Origin: Chamaesiphon minutus PCC 6605
GTDB taxonomy: Bacteria; Cyanobacteriota; Cyanobacteriia; Cyanobacteriales; Chamaesiphonaceae
DNA length: 64,000 nt
Direction: 5' to 3'
Assembly (NCBI RefSeq): GCF_000317145.1
Contig: NC_019697.1
Location: forward strand, 2,108,001 to 2,172,000
The notes beneath the pieces are model-generated. The model was not told where the DNA came from. It saw only the letters and a list, made by a program, of their open reading frames with translations, and ran no database searches. Position numbers and translations under genes: made by a program. This document shows, piece after piece, positions 50,969-59,217 of this stretch. The first letter of the stretch is position 1, and each line of letters starts with the position of its first letter.

Positions 50969-52452
50969 CATTAGTGACAAGTTAAGAAGCGATCGCACTT
51001 GTCAAGCGGGCTTGAGGCGATGAGTCGAAGAAAAAATTGTCTGTTCGACTCATAGAATCAGGAAAAGGTGCAATAATTAACTTAACATTAGGTTTACGAA
51101 CAGTTTTAACAATACCTAAATCTTGATTCTCTGGGGCAGCAAAATAGGTGACTGGATTGGCAGCTAAACCTTTATGATGAGCTACATGAAAGTGATAAAG
51201 ACCTCGATAAATCATCTCTAAAGAAATGCGGTCGAATGGGAGAGATAATTCATCAGCTACAGCATCACCTAAATCGACTAGAACTGCATAAAACAGCCAA
51301 GTCCCCCACATCTGTAATTTAATTCCATTAACTGAACCAGTCCATAAATAACTCAACCCGAGCAATCGTTTAACAGTATTAAAAGCCTCTTCAATTCGCC
51401 ACCGTCTTCCGTACAAATCGGCGACTACATAGGGAGGAAGATTCAATGGGTCGAGTACACTAGTTAGATAAGAATACCAGACTTTACCCACTTTAATTTC
51501 GACTAATCTTACAGTTATATATGGAGTCTTTTTGGTGCCAGACCCCATCCGCACTATTCGGTCACGGATACTATAACTATTGCTAAATACTCGCTCTATC
51601 TGTAGCGATGCACCTTTTTTTAATCGAGTAATAAAATGAATATCTCTGTTAATTAATTCTTGCCAAAATTGGAAATGATAGAAGCCTCGATCCAAGAGCA
51701 ATAAAGTGCCCGATGTTACTAAATTCAGGATATCTTTCTCAAAATTAACATCTGAAGCTTTGGGATTTTCTCTAAACCAGATTTCAATCGGCAATCTCGT
51801 CACCAAATCTATGACTACTCCCATTTTTCCCGCTAGTTGTCCGATTGGCACATCAGATAAGCTATCTAATTTCTTGAATATCGCTTCCAATGTGGAGCCA
51901 TCACATGCCCAAATCCGCTCAAATTTTGCTTGAGCAAATTCAATGCTTTGTGGCAACAATCGCTGTTTTCTCTGGTGCCACTTCACTCTAAATTCTGGCA
52001 GTAATTCCTTAAACACTCTCTCAAATAACTCAGATGGAAAGGTCAGAAATCTTTGTGCAATCGCCTGTTGACTTACTTGTGTTGGCTCACACCACAAAAA
52101 TCCTTCTCGCCCTAACATTCGGCTTAGTTCTCTGACTCCTGGCACATTCCGCCACAGTAGCGTCAGCACTGCTGCCATCATCAAGGGTAAATTTAACAGC
52201 CGATTTCTCAGCCCTAATTGTCGGTAGTAATGACTTTGATTGAAAATTGCTGGTGTCAATAAAGCCTCTACTTGAGCGGCGATGATCTCATCTTCCACAC
52301 CTGGTTGGTGGTTCTTTTTGGCGTGGTCGCGGTTACTTCTTCGGCGGCTGGTCATCAGGCCTCTATTCCCTCAAACTCTTGACTAGAAACAGTTTGGCAT
52401 CTTTTTATTACCCTTTTGACAAATCTCTGATTTTCTTAACTTGTCACGAATG
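50969..52452. mobile_element. IS4-family insertion sequence, copy 2 (1484 bp)
   Basis: The ends CATTAGTGACAAGTTAAG (left) and the complement of CATTCGTGACAAGTTAAG (right) match copy 1 at 12592. A perfect 9-bp duplication GCTACTACA flanks the element (50960-50968 and 52453-52461). It interrupts a cytosine-5 methyltransferase gene. Confidence 0.95.
50982..52355 (-). CDS. IS4-family transposase (copy 2), 457 aa
   Basis: It has the same DDE layout as copy 1: Asp in WACDGSTLEAIFKKL, Asp in LLLLDRGFYHFQFWQ and YGRRWRIEEAFNTVK. The N-terminus is MTSRRRSNRDHAKKNHQPGV. The extreme C-terminus differs from copy 1 (FFFDSSPQARLTSAIAS). The ORF is complete. Confidence 0.93.
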   Translation of the reverse strand: MTSRRRSNRDHAKKNHQPGVEDEIIAAQVEALLTPAIFNQSHYYRQLGLRNRLLNLPLMMAAVLTLLWRNVPGVRELSRMLGREGFLWCEPTQVSQQAIAQRFLTFPSELFERVFKELLPEFRVKWHQRKQRLLPQSIEFAQAKFERIWACDGSTLEAIFKKLDSLSDVPIGQLAGKMGVVIDLVTRLPIEIWFRENPKASDVNFEKDILNLVTSGTLLLLDRGFYHFQFWQELINRDIHFITRLKKGASLQIERVFSNSYSIRDRIVRMGSGTKKTPYITVRLVEIKVGKVWYSYLTSVLDPLNLPPYVVADLYGRRWRIEEAFNTVKRLLGLSYLWTGSVNGIKLQMWGTWLFYAVLVDLGDAVADELSLPFDRISLEMIYRGLYHFHVAHHKGLAANPVTYFAAPENQDLGIVKTVRKPNVKLIIAPFPDSMSRTDNFFFDSSPQARLTSAIAS

Positions 52453-52714
52453 GCTACTACACAACCTTTGAAGCTAAACGAATCCAGACTTTCCCAGATG
52501 ATTATAAAATTTGGGGTTCATGGACAGGAGCAATGAGGCAGATTGGCAATGCTGTACCCGTAGAACTAAGTCACCATATAGCGAGTTCCTTAGCGCGAAC
52601 AGTTTGTGTATAACCATTGCTAACAATCCGCTCGCACGCCGCTCGGATCGAGTCGATCGGTTGAATTCAAAAAGTTACTAGCGGCAGATGAAGCGGGGTG
52701 TTAGATCGAAAGTT

Positions 52715-53986
52715 CTAACCCATTAATGCCAAGCTAGATTTCGTCAAAGCTGGTACGATCCGATCGCTAGCAGCCCTCGCACCTGAAAGATTTCGCGCTG
52801 CTGGGCCAACTCGTAATGCTGCCAAACCACCCATAATAAATAGCTCACAACCTTGCCAGCGCAGATGTTCGTCAATTACAGGTAAACCATTGACACATTC
52901 GATCGGATGAGCAGCTAAAACATCTTGTAATAATGGATGATTGCGGGCATCTAACTGACTGCCAGTAGCAACCCAAATTCGTTGGCATAGCCTCTCTGAA
53001 AGAGAATCGATACTTTGATGATGAATACACTCATGAACAGTGGAATTATCGCAATGTATCTGCCAGCCATTGTCGCTCCATTCGGCTTGAGATACCCCAC
53101 ATTGTTCGTAAAATACAACTTTGCCCTCTCGCTCCAGTCGCCGCAGTTGAGACAACACCGTTGGAGTCATCGAGCCACCATTTCGCGCTTGTTGAATCAT
53201 CTGCCAGCGTGTATGTAAATCCGGCTCCGCCCAGAAACCTTTGAGATATTTTGGCCCAATCCAACCAGGATCGGCATCGAATAGCTTGTCATATACATTG
53301 CGGCGAGACATTAATAGCACCTGTGCGCCACGTTCGACTGCCCCCAAAGCCAGATGTCCGCTCGTTAGACCTCCCCCGACAATTAGGACTCGTTCACCCT
53401 GGAGCCGCGATCCTCGCAGGTCTATTTGATGAGAATGCAACAGCCGATCCTGGGGATAACTTGTCGAAATTTCCCCCACCCATTCAGGGAGATTCGGCAC
53501 GGCTCCACCGTTGGCGATTACTACTCTACGGGAGATAATGCTTTGCCCATTAGATAGGTGCAAACAGAATCGCGCACGACCACGATTTTGGCATGGTTCG
53601 ACGCGGATAACTCTAGCAGGATAGACACAATCAGCTAATTGCCACCGCCGGATTGTTTCTTGGCAGAAATCCCGAAATAGTTGGGTTCCAGGTAGGTCGT
53701 AGGGTGCAAATAATTCGTCTGGACGGGGAGCGGCAAAGGTACGCAGGGCATGAGGATCGGGATCTGGTTGATGGACGGCGGGCGATCGCAAATGGGGGAT
53801 CTCGAAGGCGGCAAACTGACGCTCCCATTGACTCATCCAGGTACCACTAGGATCGAAGGCGAGGAACCGTCCGCGCATGGATTTCTTTTTCTGTAATAGA
53901 TGTGTCGCTAGCGTCAGAGCATGAAGACCAGCTCCAACAATTGCCAGATCGATGAATTCGGGGAGAGTCACTAATGGATCGAGCAT
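52715..53986 (-). CDS. FAD/NAD(P)-dependent oxidoreductase (monooxygenase-like), probably Zur-regulated
   Basis: The 423-residue protein has an N-terminal FAD-binding Rossmann motif (IDLAIVGAGLHALTLATHLL) and a second dinucleotide motif (RVLIVGGGLTSGHLALGAVE). In between are FLAFDPSGTWMSQWERQFAA and FEIPHLRSPAVHQPDPDPHA, the pattern of flavin monooxygenases related to lysine/ornithine hydroxylases. The C-terminus (CELFIMGGLAALRVGPAARN) closes the FAD domain. A palindromic site AATGATTATCATT lies 27-39 bp upstream of the ATG, so expression is likely controlled by a Zur or Fur repressor. The substrate is unknown. A role in zinc or metal stress is inferred from the neighbours. Confidence 0.75.
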   Translation of the reverse strand: MLDPLVTLPEFIDLAIVGAGLHALTLATHLLQKKKSMRGRFLAFDPSGTWMSQWERQFAAFEIPHLRSPAVHQPDPDPHALRTFAAPRPDELFAPYDLPGTQLFRDFCQETIRRWQLADCVYPARVIRVEPCQNRGRARFCLHLSNGQSIISRRVVIANGGAVPNLPEWVGEISTSYPQDRLLHSHQIDLRGSRLQGERVLIVGGGLTSGHLALGAVERGAQVLLMSRRNVYDKLFDADPGWIGPKYLKGFWAEPDLHTRWQMIQQARNGGSMTPTVLSQLRRLEREGKVVFYEQCGVSQAEWSDNGWQIHCDNSTVHECIHHQSIDSLSERLCQRIWVATGSQLDARNHPLLQDVLAAHPIECVNGLPVIDEHLRWQGCELFIMGGLAALRVGPAARNLSGARAASDRIVPALTKSSLALMG

Positions 53987-54012
53987 GGATGAATCGTTCG
54001 CTAATTGACAAG

Positions 54013-54025
54013 AATGATTATCATT
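54013..54025. promoter_or_regulatory. Zur/Fur-like operator upstream of the FAD oxidoreductase
   Basis: AATGATTATCATT matches the core of the two other sites at 55407 and 55571 and the cyanobacterial Zur consensus TGATAATNATTATCA in part. It is the weakest of the three. Confidence 0.6.
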
Positions 54026-54100
54026 CTATCTATTAAACTAGCGAAGAGACTTTTCGGTTATTTATTTGGTAGAGTTTTTTTCGATCGCTAAAGGAGGGGG

Positions 54101-54203
54101 CAATACTTCTCGGTTAAGCTAAAAATTAGTTAGTCCGCGTCGGCGGACTTTGCATCACTAGCGGCGACTTCAGTCGCTAGCAGTTCTTAACCGAGAAGTA
54201 TTG
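54101..54203. repeat. Multi-hairpin cyanobacterial repeat element, 103 bp
   Basis: CAATACTTCTCGGTTAAG (54101-54118) and its exact complement (54186-54203) enclose two further hairpins, GTCCGC...GCGGAC (about 54133-54148) and CTAGCGGCGAC...GTCGCTAG (about 54158-54180). Such AGTCCGC...GCGACT elements are dispersed in cyanobacterial genomes. It is non-coding and may also stabilise or end the formamidase or oxidoreductase transcripts. Confidence 0.65.
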
Positions 54204-54280
54204 AAAGAGGGGGAAGGTAAATATTAATTCACCCTTTCCCCCTCTACAACAGCTCAAAAAACTCCAGCGTGAAAACGATC

Positions 54281-55321
54281 CTATGAAGTCAGAACAGGGG
54301 TTCCGGCTGGTTGGGCGATCGGCATTTTGCCCAATTTCACACCATCTGGGTAGTACTCCCAACCATCTTTGATCTTAATATCAGCATCCCAAGGTAGTTT
54401 ATATTTGCCCTCGGCGAGATCGCGAACCCAGGTGAGATAATTCTCGCGTTCGCCACCAGGTTTGCCAACATACCCGCGACAACCAAGGTTGAAAACATTA
54501 TTTTCTAACGCCCAGTTTTTGCGTGCTTCATCTACAAGGCGAGGGAATAATTCGGCGGTAACAATTTCCCAAGGATTGCGATGTCCTTGCTGAATAACAT
54601 TGCCATCATAGTTACAAACAGTGCCTTCACCGAAGTAGTAGAACACCTCATCATAACCAGCAAGGTTGACGGAAATTGTATACATCAGGTTTTGCCATGC
54701 ATTGGTGCGATTAGTCCAAATCCATTGGTCGTTTACTTGGGTGGAATAACCAGAGATGCGGATATACACGTTACAGCCCTTGTAAGCAGCCTCTCGCGCT
54801 AACTCAGGGAACATCCCATCGTGGCAGATACAAACTGCTAATTTCGACCCTTTTGGGCCATCACAGACGGGCATTCCATAGTTCCCTGGATACCAAGGCT
54901 CAATGGGCACCCACGGTTGCAATTTACGGTAATGAAGGGCGATTTCACCTTTGTCATTAATAATAATGGCGGTGTTAAAGGGGGGTAAACCTTCAACATC
55001 GTTTTTTTCCATCAATGAGAATACGCCCCATACTTTATTGCGGACGCAAGCTGCCCGAAATTCGCCAATTTCAGGACTATCAACCGTCAATAACATCTCA
55101 TCGTATGTCCAGATTTTTGTGTTCAATCCCTGAGTTGAATACTCTGGCATCACAATCAAATCTAAACCGGGATAACCTGCTTTTGTATTGTCAACTGTTC
55201 GGCAAATCTGTTTGACCTGGGTTTGGATATCCTCTGGCCCGCGAATGACGGGTACGGGATATTGAATCATTGCAACTAGGAGTGATTCACTCCAAGAACT
55301 AACGCTACCAGTACTACCCAT
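54281..55321 (-). CDS. amiF: Formamidase (nitrilase superfamily), 346 aa
   Basis: The start is ATG 55321 ([20 protein letters not shown]), preceded by AAAGGAAGAGC. Near-identical blocks to known formamidases are visible: [19 protein letters not shown] (catalytic Glu), [19 protein letters not shown] (catalytic Lys), [20 protein letters not shown] (catalytic Cys), [20 protein letters not shown] and [12 protein letters not shown]. The enzyme hydrolyses formamide to formate and ammonia in the cytosol, as a homohexamer in its relatives. A Zur-like palindrome lies about 86 bp upstream. Why an amidase should be zinc-controlled is unclear. It may serve nitrogen supply under stress. Confidence 0.88.
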   Translation of the reverse strand: MGSTGSVSSWSESLLVAMIQYPVPVIRGPEDIQTQVKQICRTVDNTKAGYPGLDLIVMPEYSTQGLNTKIWTYDEMLLTVDSPEIGEFRAACVRNKVWGVFSLMEKNDVEGLPPFNTAIIINDKGEIALHYRKLQPWVPIEPWYPGNYGMPVCDGPKGSKLAVCICHDGMFPELAREAAYKGCNVYIRISGYSTQVNDQWIWTNRTNAWQNLMYTISVNLAGYDEVFYYFGEGTVCNYDGNVIQQGHRNPWEIVTAELFPRLVDEARKNWALENNVFNLGCRGYVGKPGGERENYLTWVRDLAEGKYKLPWDADIKIKDGWEYYPDGVKLGKMPIAQPAGTPVLTS

Positions 55322-55406
55322 TTTGGCTGCTCTTCCTTTCAAATTGGATTTAGCAGTTTCAATTTATGACAACCCAACGTTGAAATCTGTTGTGGGGATT
55401 ACATTT

Positions 55407-55421
55407 TGATAATGATTATCA
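55407..55421. promoter_or_regulatory. Zur-like operator between formamidase and sufE
   Basis: TGATAATGATTATCA is an exact 15-bp palindrome around one base and matches the cyanobacterial Zur box. It sits in the divergent gap between amiF (minus) and sufE (plus). Confidence 0.75.
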
Positions 55422-55570
55422 TTCTATATGTGCCGAGTGAGCTAGCCTAGCTAGCTCTCGATCTGGCAAGCGACAGCGAAGGATCTACGGGTAATCGATG
55501 GCGCAGAAGAACGATATTGTTATTTGGATCGGAATGATTATCTGTCAAATTATCTAAAGATCCGATATGA

Positions 55571-55585
55571 TGATAATGATTATCG
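55571..55585. promoter_or_regulatory. Zur-like operator upstream of sufE
   Basis: TGATAATGATTATCG differs from the 55407 site only at the last base and lies 32 bp before the sufE ATG, a position suited to block the promoter of the sufE-COG0523-COG0523 unit. Confidence 0.7.
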
Positions 55586-55616
55586 TTATTGTAATAATGG
55601 TTCGCCTCAGATTGAT

Positions 55617-56066
55617 ATGTCGCCAGTCTCCCAGCCACTACCACCCGCACTGGATCGAATCATCCAACGTTTCCAACAGATATCGGAACCAAAACGGCGG
55701 TATGAGTACCTGCTTCACTTTGCCAAACGTCTTCCGGCGTTCCCTGAAGACCAGAAAATCCCTGAGAATCGCGTCCCTGGCTGTGCATCGCAAGTTTATG
55801 TAATTGCGACAGTTGAGGAGGGAAAGGTCAGATTTGAGGCTGATTCTGATGCCCAAATTACGAAGGGATTAGTGGGTTTATTGGTGGAAGGATTGGATGG
55901 GTTGACTCCCGCAGAAATTATGCAGTTAACGCCGCATTTTATTCAACAAACTGGATTGGATGTGAGCCTGACTCCTTCTCGTGCCAATGGGTTTTATAAC
56001 ATTTTTCAGATGATGCAAAAGAGAGCGTTAGTTTGTCACTTGACGGAGACTTATTCGCAAAGTTAA
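55617..56066 (+). CDS. sufE: SufE-family sulfur acceptor protein, 149 aa
   Basis: The start is ATG 55617 (MSPVSQPLPPALDRIIQRFQ). The frame is open to 55524, but that part overlaps the operator. The protein shows EPKRRYEYLLHFAKRLPAFP, ENRVPGCASQVYV with the sulfur-accepting Cys, KGLVGLLVEGLDGLTPAEIM and SLTPSRANGFYNIFQMMQ, the full SufE pattern. SufE takes sulfur from the desulfurase SufS for Fe-S assembly. A copy in a zinc-limitation cluster may replace or supplement a chromosomal SufE. It is followed after 10 bp by a COG0523 gene, so they share an operon. Confidence 0.88.
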   Translation: MSPVSQPLPPALDRIIQRFQQISEPKRRYEYLLHFAKRLPAFPEDQKIPENRVPGCASQVYVIATVEEGKVRFEADSDAQITKGLVGLLVEGLDGLTPAEIMQLTPHFIQQTGLDVSLTPSRANGFYNIFQMMQKRALVCHLTETYSQS

Positions 56067-56076
56067 GGAGACGATT

Positions 56077-57075
56077 ATGGCTAATTCAGTCGCACAGAGT
56101 TGTCTAGATTCAGTGTGGGAACCTCTGACTGGAATACCTGTAACGATCGTCACAGGCTTTCTGGGGAGTGGTAAAACAACATTGCTCAATCACATTCTCA
56201 ACAATCGGCAAGGTTTAAAAGTTGCCGTAATTGTGAATGAATTTGGGGACATCGATATCGATTCACAGTTGTTGGTAGCTGTGGATGAAAACATGGTGCA
56301 ATTAGCCAATGGTTGTATTTGCTGCACGATTAATCAAAGCTTAGTCGATGCAGTTTGGGCAATTGTGAATCGTGCGGAATCGATCGATTACTTGGTGATT
56401 GAAACGACAGGAATAGCCGATCCGTTGCCGATCGTGCAGAGCTTTACAACTACCGATCTCCAGCAGGTAACTAGGGTTGATTCTGTACTAACATTAATAG
56501 ATGCAGAATCATTTACATCCGAACATTATGGTAGTGAAGCGGCATTAAATCAACTGATTTTTGGAGATATTATTCTGGTAAATAAGACCGATTTAGTGGC
56601 TCCTGAAGTTGTAACTGAGTTGGAGAATTATATTCGATCGATCGCCCCAAATGCCAGAATTATTAATACCGAATATGGACAAGCACCATTACCATTAATT
56701 TTAGATGTGGGAATTAATACTACTCTCAAATCGTTCAACTCGAGTCACGAACATTCTCATCACTTAGAAAATGATGGATTTGTTGCAGTTTCATTTGAAA
56801 GCAATTCTCCGCTGATTTTAGCTCAGTTTCAGGACTTTCTCGATCGATTGTCTTCAGATGTTTATCGGGCTAAAGGTATCCTCAAATTTCAGGGTAGTAA
56901 ATTGCGTCACGTTCTGCAAATGAGCGGTAAGCGGTATGAGATGAAGAGTATGCAGGCAGAATCATCGATCGCCAGTCGTTCGCCACCACCTCATGCTAAT
57001 CAACTAGTATTTATCGGACGCAATTTGAACGCGGAGGCAATTAGAACACAACTAACTAAATGCCTTGTTATTTAA
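56077..57075 (+). CDS. COG0523 (CobW/ZNG1-type) metallochaperone GTPase, 332 aa
   Basis: Walker A TIVTGFLGSGKTTLLNHIL, the metal-binding GCICCTI (CxCC), the Asp of ETTGIADPLPI, guanine-specific VNKTDLV and the CobW C-terminal domain (GFVAVSFESN, LSSDVYRAKGILKFQG, QLVFIGRNLN) are all present. COG0523 proteins deliver zinc or related metals to client enzymes at the cost of GTP. The linker has only a short His patch (HEHSHH). It is the second gene of the sufE unit, under the Zur-like operators. It is paralogous to the next gene. Confidence 0.9.
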   Translation: MANSVAQSCLDSVWEPLTGIPVTIVTGFLGSGKTTLLNHILNNRQGLKVAVIVNEFGDIDIDSQLLVAVDENMVQLANGCICCTINQSLVDAVWAIVNRAESIDYLVIETTGIADPLPIVQSFTTTDLQQVTRVDSVLTLIDAESFTSEHYGSEAALNQLIFGDIILVNKTDLVAPEVVTELENYIRSIAPNARIINTEYGQAPLPLILDVGINTTLKSFNSSHEHSHHLENDGFVAVSFESNSPLILAQFQDFLDRLSSDVYRAKGILKFQGSKLRHVLQMSGKRYEMKSMQAESSIASRSPPPHANQLVFIGRNLNAEAIRTQLTKCLVI

Positions 57076-57089
57076 TTTAATAAATCTGC

Positions 57090-58304
57090 ATGACTCAAAC
57101 AATAACGCATCCAACCACAGCTACGCTCGAAATTCCTAAGCGGGGAATGCCTGTCACGATTATTACTGGCTTTTTGGGCAGTGGTAAAACTACCTTACTA
57201 AATCATATTTTAAGCGATCGAAAAGGTTTAAAGATTGCTGTATTAGTCAATGAATTTGGTGATATTAATATCGACAGTCAACTGTTGGTGTCGATGGAAG
57301 ATGGCATGTTAGAACTCAGTAATGGTTGTATCTGCTGCACTATTAATGAAGATCTAGTAGAAGCGGTTTATCGTGTGTTGGAGCGGGAGGAGAAGGTAGA
57401 TTATATGGTGATTGAAACCACTGGAGTCGCCGATCCATTACCGATTATCTTGACATTTCTGGGGACAGAATTGCGGGATATGACAAGATTGGATTCGATC
57501 GTCACGATGGTTGATTCTGAGACATTTACGCCCGAACACTTTGATAGTGAGGCTGCATTTAAGCAAATCACCTATGCTGATATCACGATCTTAAATAAGA
57601 CCGATCTGGCAAGAAAAGAGCAAATTCTAGATTTAGAATCTTATATTAAATCTGTCAAAGAAGGTGCCAGAATTTTACATAGCGAACATGGGCAGGTACC
57701 CCTAGATTTGATTCTAGATGTGGAATACAATAACCCGAATAATTATGCGGGATTAGTTGAGGAAGAGATAGAACAAACAGAGCAGGATATTCATAGCCAC
57801 AAACATCATGCTCATGAACCTCATGGATCTCATGATGCTCATCAACACGAACATCATGCTCATGAATCTCATGAATCTCATGATGCTCATCAACACGAAC
57901 ATCATGCTCATGAATCTCATGAATCTCATCAACACGAGCATCCCCACGAACATGACGAACATCATCACAACCACGAACACCATGCTCACGAACATCATCA
58001 TCATCATTCTAGTCACTTAGATAATGATGGATTTGTATCGATCTCATTTGAAGGAGATCGCCCCTTTGATGTCAAGAAATTTGAGACATTCTTGCAATTA
58101 CACTTGCCTTCAGAAGTTTTTCGAGCAAAAGGAATTCTATGGTTTACAAATAGTGAAGATCGGCATATTTTCCAACTCAGTGGTGCTCGTTTTAACCTAA
58201 ATGGTGAGCCGTGGCAATCTTCACCCAAAAATCAACTTGTGTTCATCGGACGAAATCTGGATGCCGATAATCTTCGACAGCAGTTAACAGACTGTTTTGC
58301 CTAG
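57090..58304 (+). CDS. COG0523 metallochaperone GTPase with a long histidine-rich loop, 404 aa
   Basis: It has the same core as the upstream paralog (TIITGFLGSGKTTLLNHIL, GCICCTI, ETTGVADPLPI, LNKTDLA, GFVSISFEGD, LVFIGRNLD). Between the GTPase and C-terminal domains, residues about 232-308 are a His/Glu/Asp/Ser loop with dozens of histidines, encoded by short tandem DNA repeats. Such loops bind several zinc ions and could act as a zinc store. Context (Zur-like sites, sufE, folE) indicates a role under zinc limitation, probably supplying zinc to FolE or other clients. Confidence 0.92.
   Translation: MTQTITHPTTATLEIPKRGMPVTIITGFLGSGKTTLLNHILSDRKGLKIAVLVNEFGDINIDSQLLVSMEDGMLELSNGCICCTINEDLVEAVYRVLEREEKVDYMVIETTGVADPLPIILTFLGTELRDMTRLDSIVTMVDSETFTPEHFDSEAAFKQITYADITILNKTDLARKEQILDLESYIKSVKEGARILHSEHGQVPLDLILDVEYNNPNNYAGLVEEEIEQTEQDIHSHKHHAHEPHGSHDAHQHEHHAHESHESHDAHQHEHHAHESHESHQHEHPHEHDEHHHNHEHHAHEHHHHHSSHLDNDGFVSISFEGDRPFDVKKFETFLQLHLPSEVFRAKGILWFTNSEDRHIFQLSGARFNLNGEPWQSSPKNQLVFIGRNLDADNLRQQLTDCFA
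57790..58015 (+). repeat. Tandem DNA repeats encoding the His-rich loop
   Basis: Units built from CATCATGCTCATGAATCTCATGA and CATCAACACGAA alternate at least three times, with 48-bp near-identical blocks around 57836 and 57884. In-frame length changes are expected by slippage or recombination. Confidence 0.8.
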
Positions 58305-58357
58305 TTTCACGCTCTAATTCAATAATCGATCGTTAATCACTCAATCTCAGTTTACTC

Positions 58358-58996
58358 ATGACATTATCTATTTCACCTGACGATATCCGCAAGCAACTCA
58401 TCAGCACTGAATCTAAATCTCCCGTTTCGGAAGCAGAAATGCAACAAGCAGTGCGGACATTGCTAATCGGGCTGGGTGAAGATCCCGATCGCGAAGGACT
58501 CTTAGATACCCCGAAACGAGTCGTTAAAGCTCTTAAATACCTAACTTCTGGCTACAACCAATCTTTAGATGAATTGCTCAATGGAGCAGTGTTTCATGAG
58601 GATGCGAGCGAAATGGTGTTAGTTCGGGATATCGATTTATTTAGCTCTTGCGAACACCATATTTTACCGATTATCGGACGCGCTCATGTTGCTTATATCC
58701 CCAATGGAAAGGTAATTGGGTTGTCTAAAATTGCCCGCATTTGTGAAATGTATGCCCGCCGTTTACAGGTGCAAGAGCGACTGACTGCTCAGATTGCTGA
58801 TGCGATTCAAGGGTTGCTGAAGCCCCAAGGAGTGGCGGTGGTAATTGAGGCGACGCACATGTGTATGGTAATGCGCGGGGTGCAGAAGCCTGGTTCGTGG
58901 ACTGTGACGAGTTCGATGCAGGGTGTTTTTGCTGATGATGCCAAAACTCGGCAGGAATTCATGGATTTAATTCGTCATCGTCCATCTTTCCATTAG
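58358..58996 (+). CDS. folE: GTP cyclohydrolase I (FolE, type IA), 212 aa
   Basis: Conserved blocks include [40 protein letters not shown] (zinc ligands Cys and His), [20 protein letters not shown], and [20 protein letters not shown] with the third zinc ligand Cys. The enzyme converts GTP to 7,8-dihydroneopterin triphosphate, the first step of folate and tetrahydrobiopterin synthesis. It needs zinc, so it is a natural client of the COG0523 proteins just upstream (54 bp away). Elsewhere, Zur-regulated folE paralogs are usually the metal-flexible IB type, while this one is clearly IA. Confidence 0.93.
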   Translation: MTLSISPDDIRKQLISTESKSPVSEAEMQQAVRTLLIGLGEDPDREGLLDTPKRVVKALKYLTSGYNQSLDELLNGAVFHEDASEMVLVRDIDLFSSCEHHILPIIGRAHVAYIPNGKVIGLSKIARICEMYARRLQVQERLTAQIADAIQGLLKPQGVAVVIEATHMCMVMRGVQKPGSWTVTSSMQGVFADDAKTRQEFMDLIRHRPSFH

Positions 58997-59047
58997 ATTG
59001 GTTGTGAATAACTTAATAGCACAGAAATCTTATTAGGTGGAATGCGA

Positions 59048-59097
59048 GTGACATTTGGGTAGGGGCAATTCATAAATTGCCCCTACATCAATGTCAC
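59048..59097. repeat. Palindromic cyanobacterial repeat, 50 bp
   Basis: Outer arms GTGACAT and ATGTCAC flank a near-perfect inner palindrome (59059-59086, GTAGGGGCAATT and AATTGCCCCTAC). The inner sequence is a commonly dispersed cyanobacterial repeat. It follows folE and may serve as its transcript end. Confidence 0.6.
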
Positions 59098-59217
59098 CAA
59101 AGTATTAAAATACTACGAAATTTAATATTCAATTTATTAGCGATGTGGCGATCGATCTGGTGGTGGCTGGCAATTACCACAATATTTTATGATAATTAAA
59201 TCTTCAGTGGCAATTTT

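Larger units (their letters stand above)
50698..52613 (+). pseudogene. Cytosine-5 DNA methyltransferase, C-terminal remnant broken by IS4 and cut by ISL3
   Basis: Left piece 50698-50968 and right piece 52462-52613 join in frame (140 codons) after removing the IS4 copy and one 9-bp duplication. They encode target-recognition and closing motifs of m5C methyltransferases: TVRDRIGDLPEPDFEG, HTGSYIDMPSKALKAGDRG, IRYPDGQVRYYTTFEAKRIQ, TFPDDYKIWGSWT and the motif X signature MRQIGNAVPVELSHHIASSL. The N-terminal part with the SAM site and the PCQ catalytic loop is absent, cut off at the ISL3 edge. So the enzyme was destroyed in at least two events. Confidence 0.85.

Noticed and set aside
57753-58016. 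Met-rich ORF on the minus strand and Met/Asn-rich ORF on the plus strand
   Set aside because: Both are alternate-frame readings of the His-loop repeats of the COG0523 gene.
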